The position numbers were made by a program, and so were the translations under genes. 64,000 nucleotides of DNA from the NCBI GenBank assembly GCA_005878095.1, contig VBNH01000042.1:1-64000 (forward strand), given 5' to 3'. The notes below the pieces were generated by a model. That model was not told the DNA's origin. It was given only the letters and a program-made list of their open reading frames with translations, and made no database searches. Below are positions 57,151-64,000 of this stretch, one piece after another; within the stretch, counting starts at the first letter, position 1; the number at the start of each line of letters is the position of its first letter. The stretch is from Gammaproteobacteria bacterium (GTDB lineage: Bacteria > Pseudomonadota > Gammaproteobacteria > Steroidobacterales > Steroidobacteraceae).

Positions 57151-58181
57151 GCAGCGGGGATGCGGCGCTGCGGGCGTTGCCGCCGGCAGGCGGCGTGGCT
57201 CCCGTGCCGACGTGGACGGCTGCGCAACGCGCCGCCCTGAGCGCCGCCTTCGGGGCAGGCCGCATGCCGCACGCGCTGCTGATCCACGAAGCCCCGGGGG
57301 CCGGCGGGGAGTGGCTCGCGACCTGGGCGGCACAGCTGGTGCTCTGCCAGAACGCTGCCCAGGCGCCGTGCGGCGCCTGCGCGCCGTGCCGGCGAGTCTG
57401 GGCGCAGCAGCATCCGGACCTCGCCTGGGTCCGCACCGCCGAGGACTCGCAGCAGATCCGCATCGAGCAGGTGCGCGATCTCGCGGCCGACCTCGCGCTC
57501 ACCAGCCACGCCGGCGGCTACAAGGTCGGCATCGTCACCCCGGCGGAAGCGCTCAACCGCTTTGCGGCCAATGCGCTCCTCAAGACCCTCGAAGAGCCCC
57601 CCGCCCGCACGCTGCTGGTGCTCGTGACGACTCAGCCCTCGCGCCTGCCCGCCACGGTGCTCAGCCGCTGCCAGCGGTTGCGGGTGCGCGCGCCGGCGCG
57701 CGCCGAGGCCGTGGCGTGGCTGACGGCGCTGCGGGGCGCCGCTGACTGGAACGCCGCGCTCGATGTGCTGGGAGAGGCTCCGATGCTGGCCGCGCGCACC
57801 GAGCCCCTCGAGGTGGCGCAGACGGGGGCCGAGGCACGCGCTACGCTCGATGCCCTGGCGAGCGGGGAGGGCGACCCGGTAGCCGCGGCGGAGCGCTGGG
57901 CGCGCGCCGAGTTGCCGCTGCGCCTGCGATGCTGTGAGAATTGGCTCACAGAACATATCCGCCGCCGCGAGCGCGACGGGGCCTTTTTGACAGAAGTGCG
58001 GGCTGCCCCCTACTTGTCAGCGGGGGATGCGTTCTTGAATATACGAGAGCTGTTCGGGCTGCTGGACGAGGTACGGGAGCTGCGCGCCACGCTCGACGTC
58101 CCGTTGAACCGGGGCCTGGCACTGGAGGCTCTTTTCAGGCGACTTGCGCCCGCGCACGGGCGCCGTGAGGACAGAATTTGA
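57147..58181 (+). CDS. holB: DNA polymerase III delta-prime subunit
   Basis: HolB is the non-hydrolysing clamp-loader subunit. The 344-residue protein has a degenerate P-loop (EAPGAGGEW), zinc-binding cysteines in CGACAPCRRV, IRIEQVRDLAADLALTSHAGG and the NALLKTLEEPPARTLLVLVT motif. The GTG start overlaps the tmk stop. Confidence 0.94.
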   Translation: MSSGDAALRALPPAGGVAPVPTWTAAQRAALSAAFGAGRMPHALLIHEAPGAGGEWLATWAAQLVLCQNAAQAPCGACAPCRRVWAQQHPDLAWVRTAEDSQQIRIEQVRDLAADLALTSHAGGYKVGIVTPAEALNRFAANALLKTLEEPPARTLLVLVTTQPSRLPATVLSRCQRLRVRAPARAEAVAWLTALRGAADWNAALDVLGEAPMLAARTEPLEVAQTGAEARATLDALASGEGDPVAAAERWARAELPLRLRCCENWLTEHIRRRERDGAFLTEVRAAPYLSAGDAFLNIRELFGLLDEVRELRATLDVPLNRGLALEALFRRLAPAHGRREDRI

Positions 58182-58534
58182 GAGTGGGGAACAAACCGGG
58201 TCTGCTGACCCTCACCATCAAGGACAAGAGCGCCCTGTACCTTGCCTACATGCCGTTCGTGAAGAACGGCGGGCTGTTCATTCCCACCAACAGCAATTAC
58301 CGGCTCGGCGATGAGGTGTTCATGCTGCTGAACCTCATGGGCGAGGACGAGAAGCTGCCCGTGGCAGGCCGGGTCATCTGGGTGACGCCCAAGGGCGCCC
58401 AGGGCAATCAGGGCAAGCGCACCGCCGGTATCGGCGTGCAGTTCAGCGAGCAGGACCGCGGCCAGACCCAGAAAAAGATCGAAACCTATCTGGCCGGCGC
58501 GCTCTCAGGGGATAAGGCGACGCATACCATGTGA
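58178..58534 (+). CDS. pilZ: PilZ-domain protein
   Basis: The 118-residue protein matches the type IV pilus PilZ family in the usual place after holB. VKNGGLFIPTNSNYRLGDEVFMLL and VAGRVIWVTPKGAQGNQGKRTAGIGVQF are visible. This group lacks the RxxxR cyclic-di-GMP motif and probably acts through other pilus proteins. The start is TTG at 58178, overlapping the holB stop, or GTG at 58184. Confidence 0.92.
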   Translation: MRVGNKPGLLTLTIKDKSALYLAYMPFVKNGGLFIPTNSNYRLGDEVFMLLNLMGEDEKLPVAGRVIWVTPKGAQGNQGKRTAGIGVQFSEQDRGQTQKKIETYLAGALSGDKATHTM

Positions 58535-58538
58535 CCTC

Positions 58539-58558
58539 GGGCGGCGGGCGCGCCGCCC
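58539..58558. terminator. hairpin between convergent pilZ and CNB-rhodanese genes
   Basis: GGGCGGC and GCCGCCC form a 7-bp stem with a 6-base loop between the two stops. No T tract is present; weak evidence for termination. Confidence 0.35.
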
Positions 58559-58619
58559 GCTATCGCCGTGTGCCCTCGGTCAGGCATCGGGCCCGCCGTT
58601 GCGGCGGTGGTCTCGCCTC

Positions 58620-59708
58620 TCAGGGTTTGTCTGCTGCGCCGCCGCGCACCAGCTGCAGCCCGTCACTGCTGCTCACCCCGCCGGTCAGCACGTAGGCATC
58701 GAACCCGCGTTCCACCAGAATATAGGTGGCCGCGGAGCTGCGCCGGCCGGTATCGCAATAGACGACGTAGGGCGTCTTGCGGTCGAGCGTCGAGAGCTTC
58801 AGGCGGATCAGATACAGCGGCACGTTGAGCGCGCCCTCGATGGCGAGCGTCTGATGCTCGCTCGGCAGTCGCACGTCGAGCCAGCGGCCGCCGCGCGCGA
58901 TAATGGCGAGCGCCTCTGCGGGTGAAACCCACTGCAGGAGCGGCGCGTTCATCAGTTCGCGAAAATCCTGCTTGTTGAGGCGCATCAGCACGCCCTCGGT
59001 CATCATGGTGATCGTGGCGTTGCGCTTGGCTTCCGCGATCAGAGCCTCCTCGCCGAAACTGTCGCCCACGCCGAGCTCGGCGAGCTTGATGCCCTCGCGG
59101 CTCAAGGGGGTCTCGCGGGTCACGGCGCACTTGCCGTTGACGATGATGTAGAAGTAGTCGCCTTCATCACCCTGCTTGATCACCACCTCGCCGGCGCGGC
59201 AGGGCACGCGCTGCAGGCGCTGGAAGATCGCCTGAATGTTGGCCGGCGGGATGCGGTGAAAGGCGTTGGTCTGCAGCAGCGTCGTCATCCAGTCATCCGA
59301 GCCTGCGCTCTGCAGCTGCGCCTGCAGCTCCTCGACTTCGTAAGTGCCGGTCTGATCCCAGGTGATCATCACGTCCAGCAGATCGCTCTCGATGGACAGG
59401 TAGGTGATGTCTTCCACCGCGCGCACCGTGACCCGGCGCGGCAGCTTCGGATAGAGCGGGTTGCGCGCCTCGGGCGTGCCGCTGCGCAGCATCGCGATGT
59501 TGCGCTCGTTCTCGTTCACCTCCACGCTGCCGCTCGCCAGCCACACAGTGCGCTTGTCAGTGTCGCCCTGGCTGAACAGCACCCGACCCGCAGACAGGCT
59601 GCGCACGGTCACCTTCTTGGCGAGCGCAGCCAGATTCTCGCGCTTCATCGCATCGAGCGGCGCGAAATTCTTGAGCAATTGAACCGACGCTACCTGCTCT
59701 TCGGCCAT
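58620..59708 (-). CDS. double cyclic-nucleotide-binding domain protein with C-terminal rhodanese
   Basis: The 362-residue protein has two cNMP-binding-like beta-roll domains, at about 15-120 and 145-250. The second, with GDSFGEEALIAEAKRNATITM, has a complete phosphate-binding cassette, while the first is degenerate. A rhodanese domain follows (about 265-355) with the active Cys in VVYCDTGRRSSAA. No DNA-binding domain is visible, so it is probably a signalling or sulfur-relay regulator. The ligand is unknown. Confidence 0.88.
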   Translation of the reverse strand: MAEEQVASVQLLKNFAPLDAMKRENLAALAKKVTVRSLSAGRVLFSQGDTDKRTVWLASGSVEVNENERNIAMLRSGTPEARNPLYPKLPRRVTVRAVEDITYLSIESDLLDVMITWDQTGTYEVEELQAQLQSAGSDDWMTTLLQTNAFHRIPPANIQAIFQRLQRVPCRAGEVVIKQGDEGDYFYIIVNGKCAVTRETPLSREGIKLAELGVGDSFGEEALIAEAKRNATITMMTEGVLMRLNKQDFRELMNAPLLQWVSPAEALAIIARGGRWLDVRLPSEHQTLAIEGALNVPLYLIRLKLSTLDRKTPYVVYCDTGRRSSAATYILVERGFDAYVLTGGVSSSDGLQLVRGGAADKP

Positions 59709-59828
59709 TTCTGCCTAAGCCTGGCGGGCATGGAGCCTCACTGGCACAACGCCACGACGCTACGCAGCCCTCGCGCCGCTGTGCCGGTCGGATGGTAGCA
59801 CAGGCCTTTGTGCGCCCCGGCAGCCGGC

Positions 59829-61883
59829 TCAGGGCTCGGCGCCGCTCGCGATCGAGGCCCAGGCACGGTCGGGTTGGAAGCGCTCCCCGTAGCGTGCCGC
59901 AAGCTCGGTGAGCCGCGCCACCACTGCCGCCACGCCGCGTGCACGCGCGTAGGTGAGCGGACCGCCGCGGAAGGGTGCGAAGCCGGTGCCGAACAGCACC
60001 GCGGCGTCCACGAGCTCAGCATCCTCCACCACGCGCTCGCGCAGGCACGCCACGCACTCGTTTACCAGAATCAGGATCAAACGGTCGAGCAGATCCGGCG
60101 GCGCCCTTGCGGCGGCGGGTGCCATGGGCTTGACCGCCTTGCCGTCCCGCCAGACATAGAAGCCGGCGCCGCTCTTGCGGCCGAGTCTCTTCGCGGCGAG
60201 CAGCTCCGTCAGGCGCGGGGCTGCAGACGCCGGGCGGCCGAGTCCGCGCGCAATGATCTCGCCCACGTGAGCGGCGACGTCGAGCCCCACGATGTCGGTG
60301 AGCTCGATCGGGCCTACCGGCATGCCGAAGCTCACCGCCGCCGCGTCGATCACCGTGAGCGGAACGCCTTCCTCGGCTGCAAGCATGGCCTCGTGCATGT
60401 AGGGCGTGAGCACCCGGTTGACCATGAAGCCGGGGGCGCTGCGGCACGGCAGCGGCAGCTTGTCCATGCGGCGCGCAAAGCCGGTGGCAGCCTGCACCGC
60501 GGCCGGGTCGGTGTGCTGCGCGTGCACGATCTCGATGAGAGGCATCTGCGGCACCGGGTTGAAGAAGTGCAGCCCCACGAGGCGCTGCGGGCGGGCGAGC
60601 TTCGCCGCCAGCGGCTCGAGCATGAGACTGGAGGTATTGGTCGCCAGCAGGGCGCCCGGCTTCAGGCGCGGCTCGAGCTGCGCGTACAGCTGCTGCTTGG
60701 CCTCGAGGCTCTCGTAGATGGCCTCGATGACGACGTCGGCGTCGGGCACGCCCTCGCCGGCGACATCCGCACGCAGGCGCGCGCGGGCGGCGGCGTTCTT
60801 CGCCGGCTCGCGCAGGCGCTTGTCGAACAGCGCCTGCGCCCGCTCGAGCGCCGGTTGCACGTACTCGAGGGCGCGATCCTGCAGCGTGACCGTGAAGCCG
60901 CGCAGCGCCGACCAGGCCGCGATGTCCCCGCCCATGACCCCGGCACCCACCACGTGCACATGCCGGATCTCGGCGGCGCTCTTGCCGCCAGTGCCCTTCA
61001 GGCGATCCTGCAACAGGAACACGCGCACCAGGTTGCGCGAGGTCTGCGTGGTGAACAGGTCCGCAATCGAGCGGGCTTCGGCCTCGAACGCCTGTGGTCC
61101 GTGTGCGCCGTACCGCGACCACAGATCAATGATGGCGTAGGGGGCGGGGTAGTGTTCGCGGGGCGCGCGCCTGGCGACTTCACGCCTCAGCGAACGCCCC
61201 ACCAGCGGCCGCAGCGGGGCGCTGCTCAGCAGCCGCTGCGGCCACGGCGCACGCCGCGGGGCGCTCGCCCTGAGCAGCATCTCGCGCGCGCAGCGGCGCA
61301 GGTCAGACGCCGCGACCAGCCGATCGATGAGTCCCAGGCGCAGCGCCTTCTCGGCACGCACCGGCTTGCCGCTCAGCATCAGCTCCATGGCCGCTCGAAC
61401 ACCGGCCACACGCACGCTGCGCACCGTGCCGCCGAACCCCGGATGAATCCCCAGCAGCACCTCCGGCAACCCGAGCGACAGCCGCTCATCGGCCACAGCC
61501 ACGCGGTAGCGGCAGGCGAGTGCGAGCTCCAAGCCGCCGCCGAGGGCGAACCCGTGAATCGCCGCCACGGTCGGACACGGCAGCGCCGCGAGGCGATTGA
61601 GCACCTGCTGACCGCGCCGAATGAGCCCATAGCCGCTCGCGGCGTCGGTGATGCCGGTGAATTCCTTGATATCCGCGCCCGCGACGAAGCCGCTCTTCTT
61701 GGCGGAGATCACCACGACCCCGCGCGGCAGATCCTGCTCGAGCCTCGCGAGCAGGGCGTCGAGCTCACCGAGCACGCTGCCCGAGAGTACGTTGGCCGAG
61801 GTGCCGGGCTTGTCGATCGTCAGCCAGGCGATACCGTCGGGATCACGCTCGACCTTCCAGGATCCCGTCGCCGAGTCATTCAT
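59829..61883 (-). CDS. FadJ-like fatty acid oxidation enzyme (enoyl-CoA hydratase / 3-hydroxyacyl-CoA dehydrogenase)
   Basis: The 684-residue bifunctional beta-oxidation enzyme has an N-terminal crotonase domain (FVAGADIKEFTG, the oxyanion-hole GFALGGGLELALACRYRVA and the catalytic Glu of GLPEVLLGIHPGFGGT). A 3-hydroxyacyl-CoA dehydrogenase follows (NAD motif VVGAGVMGGDIAAWSALRG, His in LVGLHFFNPVPQMPLIEIV). It matches the FadJ/FadB alpha-subunit group. The thiolase partner is not adjacent. It ends one base before the next minus-strand gene begins in the same direction. ETF (etfBA) in this window could take electrons from the linked acyl-CoA dehydrogenases. Confidence 0.93.
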   Translation of the reverse strand: MNDSATGSWKVERDPDGIAWLTIDKPGTSANVLSGSVLGELDALLARLEQDLPRGVVVISAKKSGFVAGADIKEFTGITDAASGYGLIRRGQQVLNRLAALPCPTVAAIHGFALGGGLELALACRYRVAVADERLSLGLPEVLLGIHPGFGGTVRSVRVAGVRAAMELMLSGKPVRAEKALRLGLIDRLVAASDLRRCAREMLLRASAPRRAPWPQRLLSSAPLRPLVGRSLRREVARRAPREHYPAPYAIIDLWSRYGAHGPQAFEAEARSIADLFTTQTSRNLVRVFLLQDRLKGTGGKSAAEIRHVHVVGAGVMGGDIAAWSALRGFTVTLQDRALEYVQPALERAQALFDKRLREPAKNAAARARLRADVAGEGVPDADVVIEAIYESLEAKQQLYAQLEPRLKPGALLATNTSSLMLEPLAAKLARPQRLVGLHFFNPVPQMPLIEIVHAQHTDPAAVQAATGFARRMDKLPLPCRSAPGFMVNRVLTPYMHEAMLAAEEGVPLTVIDAAAVSFGMPVGPIELTDIVGLDVAAHVGEIIARGLGRPASAAPRLTELLAAKRLGRKSGAGFYVWRDGKAVKPMAPAAARAPPDLLDRLILILVNECVACLRERVVEDAELVDAAVLFGTGFAPFRGGPLTYARARGVAAVVARLTELAARYGERFQPDRAWASIASGAEP

Positions 61884-61884
61884 G

Positions 61885-62670
61885 TCAGGCCACCGAGGCC
61901 GCTGCGGGCGCCGAGGCCGCGCGCGCCGGGACGCTGGCGCGGATCTGGAAATCGCACACCAGCGGTCGATGGTCCGAGAGGCGTACGTCCGGCACGCGGA
62001 AATCCGTGACCTCGATGCCCTCGCTCACCAGGATGAAATCGAGCTCGATGCGCGGCACGCGCGCCGGAAAGGAGGGGAGGCCTGCGGTATTGGCGCTGCG
62101 CAGCCCCGCCGCACGCATGAAAAGGTAGATCTCGTGCGTGCCCCAGAAGGTGTTGAAGTCACCCGCCACGATCACCGGCTTGGCCGCCTGCACGATCAGA
62201 TCGTGCAGCGAGCGCAGCTGGTATTGCCGCTGCCGGAACTTGAGCGACAGGTGCACGAGGAACACGCACACGTCCGACAGCTCCAGCTCGATGATCAGCC
62301 GCTTGATCCCGGTATCGAAGTAGTGGAAGCGCTCGCCATGCACGTTCGGAGCGGACAGGAAGGCGTTGCCCTGCTTGCGCACGATGGGCATGAGCTGATT
62401 GATCGAGCCGGCGCCGTACTTGCACTGGTAAGTCGAATAATGGCCGAGCTCTCCGGCGATGTGCTCCGCCTGATTCAGCATCCCGGTGCGGATCGAGCCG
62501 GTATCCACTTCGATCAGTCCGACGACATCGGGGCGCTCGGAACGGATGAACTCGGTGATGCCGCCCAGCACCTTGCGGTTGCTGCGCAGGTAACCCGCGC
62601 CCGGCACCGGCAGGTGAAAGGCGGGCCCGGTGCCGGTGGCATAGCGGATGTTGTAGAGGAGCAGTCGCAC
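61885..62670 (-). CDS. endonuclease/exonuclease/phosphatase-family protein
   Basis: This 261-residue member of the metal-dependent EEP fold has the acidic GLIEVDTGS motif, VIVAGDFNTFWGTHE and the C-terminal LSDHRPLVCDF, with the catalytic Asp and His. No signal peptide is visible. The start is GTG at 62670. The substrate (DNA, phospholipid or sugar phosphate) is not predictable. Its stop lies one base before the FadJ-like start, suggesting co-transcription. Confidence 0.85.
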   Translation of the reverse strand: MRLLLYNIRYATGTGPAFHLPVPGAGYLRSNRKVLGGITEFIRSERPDVVGLIEVDTGSIRTGMLNQAEHIAGELGHYSTYQCKYGAGSINQLMPIVRKQGNAFLSAPNVHGERFHYFDTGIKRLIIELELSDVCVFLVHLSLKFRQRQYQLRSLHDLIVQAAKPVIVAGDFNTFWGTHEIYLFMRAAGLRSANTAGLPSFPARVPRIELDFILVSEGIEVTDFRVPDVRLSDHRPLVCDFQIRASVPARAASAPAAASVA

Positions 62671-62844
62671 CGTGGGGAATGACCTGGCAGGGGCCGTGGC
62701 CGCGGGGTGCCCATTCTAGCCCCGGCGCCGGGGCCTGCGGGGGCGGCGGGTGTCCGCCGGCCGCGCCGGGGACGCGCCCAGGCGGCTCTCGGGGCGCGCG
62801 CTGCGCGAGTTTCGCCGCGCCTGCGCTTGTGCCAGACTGCCGGG

Positions 62845-63297
62845 GTGTCGCAGAGCAATCCACTCCGGATCTTCGTTACGCACGCCTGGGAGAACAGCGA
62901 CGACTACCTGCGCGTATTCGAGTATCTGGAGAGCCAGCGCAATTTCTTCTATAAGAACTACAGCACCCCCGAGCGGCGCCCGCAGGCCGACAAGGAGGCG
63001 CAGCATGAGAGTCTGCGCCAGCAGATCACACCCGCCGAGGCGGTCATCGCCCTGTCGAGCCTCCACCAGGCGCACGAGGGGCTGCTCACTTTTCAGTTGC
63101 TGTACGCCCAGGCGAGGCACACGCCCGTGATCCTCATGAAGCCTTTCGGTACCCGTCAGGAGGTACCCAAGGCGATCCTGGATCTCGCCGACGAAGTCGT
63201 GGAGTGGGATGACCGGGCGCTGGTGGACGCGATCCGCCGCCAGGCGCGTCACGAGGAAACGACGCGCTGGGACACGATCGAATTCAAACTGGACTGA
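62845..63297 (+). CDS. TIR-like (ThsB/DUF1863-type) domain protein
   Basis: The 150-residue protein starts at a GTG at 62845 with SQSNPLRIFVTHAWENSDDY, the first strand and box of the TIR-like domain family found in Thoeris ThsB proteins. AVIALSSLHQAHEGLLTFQ and TPVILMKPFGTRQEVP match later strands of the fold. The frame is open further upstream but non-coding. ThsB-type proteins make nucleotide signals in antiphage defence. No ThsA partner or other defence gene is nearby, so a housekeeping role is also possible. Confidence 0.8.
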   Translation: MSQSNPLRIFVTHAWENSDDYLRVFEYLESQRNFFYKNYSTPERRPQADKEAQHESLRQQITPAEAVIALSSLHQAHEGLLTFQLLYAQARHTPVILMKPFGTRQEVPKAILDLADEVVEWDDRALVDAIRRQARHEETTRWDTIEFKLD

Positions 63298-63498
63298 AAG
63301 ACCCTTCGCGGCGTACAGCTCGATCACCTGCGGCACGCTCTTGCGCCGGGCGCGCGCACCGCGTCCTCGCTGCGCAGCGGGCGCTCGTGCGTGAGCGCAT
63401 CGTGACAGGCGCCTCGGCGAGACGCTCCTTGTAGCTTCGCAGTCCCGAATCTCGAGTATTACTTCAATACAGTGACGTATCTAATGGAGTCTTATGGA
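63298..63498. other. intergenic region with a possible decayed gene fragment
   Basis: No intact gene is present. On the minus strand between about 63455 and 63299 the segments SYKERLAEAPV, DALTHERPLRSEDAVR and RRKSVPQVIELYAAKG appear in three successive frames. This looks like a short coding remnant with two single-base shifts. The rest of the gap is the more AT-rich stretch after the pilin stop. Confidence 0.3.
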
Positions 63499-63984
63499 CT
63501 AATTGGCCCAGCAGTACGGCGTCGCCACCACAGCGCCGCCTGAGCCATTCGCGTATTGCTGTCCCGCCGAGTCCACTGAGAACGAGGTGCACTGTGCGTC
63601 GTTGACCTGGCTCTGGCCGGCGACCGGCGTGGCGGTCACGGTATACGAGGGGACCGTTGCGATGGCACTGGGGCCGCACGCGGGCGAGCAGACGGTCAGC
63701 TGGTAGTAGCCGCTACCCACCACGATAGGCCAGGCGCCCGTGTACCCCAGGTTCGCCGGCACGTCCGTGTACGCGCTGGGGTTGGTGCTGAGAAAGCGCT
63801 CTTCGCGTCCCGCCAGCTCCAGCACCGCGGTCTTGGCCTCCGTGCGGCGCGACTGGCGAATGTAGGTCGTGTAAGAGGGGATGGCTATGGCGAACAGGAT
63901 GGTCGCGATGGCCACGACCACCATGAGCTCGATCAGGGTGAAGCCCCCTGCGGGGCGCGAGCGGGCTGCGGGCCGCAATTGCAT
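63499..63984 (-). CDS. type IV pilin (PilE/PilA-like)
   Basis: The 161-residue prepilin has the cleavage and polymerisation motif GGFTLIELMVVVAIATILFA with Glu at +5. The helix TYIRQSRRTEAKTAVLELAGREERF follows, then a C-terminal part with Cys residues (CSPACG, CTSF and a final CWAN) likely forming the D-region disulfides. The ATG is at 63984, 16 bases from the window end. It is probably the last gene of a minor-pilin operon that continues to the right. Confidence 0.92.
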   Translation of the reverse strand: MQLRPAARSRPAGGFTLIELMVVVAIATILFAIAIPSYTTYIRQSRRTEAKTAVLELAGREERFLSTNPSAYTDVPANLGYTGAWPIVVGSGYYQLTVCSPACGPSAIATVPSYTVTATPVAGQSQVNDAQCTSFSVDSAGQQYANGSGGAVVATPYCWAN

Positions 63985-64000
63985 GGTGCCTCTCGGTCGG

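Overview
The window is a dense, very GC-rich bacterial chromosome segment. The gene sets point to Gammaproteobacteria, possibly Nevskiales/Steroidobacterales-like, but the taxon is an inference from gene content only. These sets are fabD-fabG-acpP-fabF-pabB-pabC-mltG-tmk-holB-pilZ, a gspGHIJKLMN pseudopilin operon, tonB-exbB-exbD-exbD and an ilvC-leuA operon with a leucine attenuator. Many genes overlap by 1-8 bases (ATGA/GTGA junctions), and GTG/TTG starts are common. I saw no rRNA, tRNA, CRISPR array or insertion sequence.

Layout. 1-5951: branched-chain amino acid synthesis, with leuA (cut by the window edge) and ilvC on the minus strand behind a leader peptide and attenuator, then an MFS transporter and ilvD on the plus strand. 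6197-10322: TonB energy-transduction operon with two ExbD proteins, a TPR protein and a peroxiredoxin. 10409-12096: electron-transfer flavoprotein etfBA (minus). 12189-17109: Opp/Dpp-type ABC transporter with fused ATPases, and an AlaA-like aminotransferase. 17139-23121: AddB/AddA-like repair nuclease-helicase pair.

23499-43323 is the most interesting stretch and looks like a lanthanide-dependent methanol (alcohol) oxidation island. It holds two secreted proteins of unknown function, a porin (minus), a TonB-dependent receptor, an orphan 24-residue pqqA, a secreted YHS-like protein with a duplicated domain and a CzcA-type RND pump with adaptor. These are followed by a XoxF-type PQQ dehydrogenase (with the extra Asp that marks lanthanide use), a XoxJ-like binding protein fused to ankyrin repeats, a XoxG-like cytochrome c, glutathione-dependent formaldehyde dehydrogenase (frmA), an AcoR-type sigma-54 activator and the formaldehyde-activating enzyme gfa. 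Sequences matching sigma-54 (-24/-12) promoters lie in front of xoxF and frmA, so the activator encoded inside the island probably drives both. A working flow would be: TonB receptor and porin for uptake; XoxF/XoxG oxidising methanol to formaldehyde in the periplasm; Gfa and FrmA taking formaldehyde onward through glutathione. pqqBCDE and S-formylglutathione hydrolase are not in the window.

43389-48997: type II secretion gspG-N (minus), with a divergent rhombosortase gene at 49073. 49696-58534: fatty acid synthesis, folate (pabB/pabC), cell wall (mltG) and replication (tmk, holB) genes plus a PilZ protein, in one tightly packed run. 58620-64000: a cyclic-nucleotide-binding/rhodanese protein, a FadJ-like beta-oxidation enzyme, an endonuclease/exonuclease/phosphatase-family protein, an orphan TIR-like (ThsB/DUF1863-type) protein and a type IV pilin.
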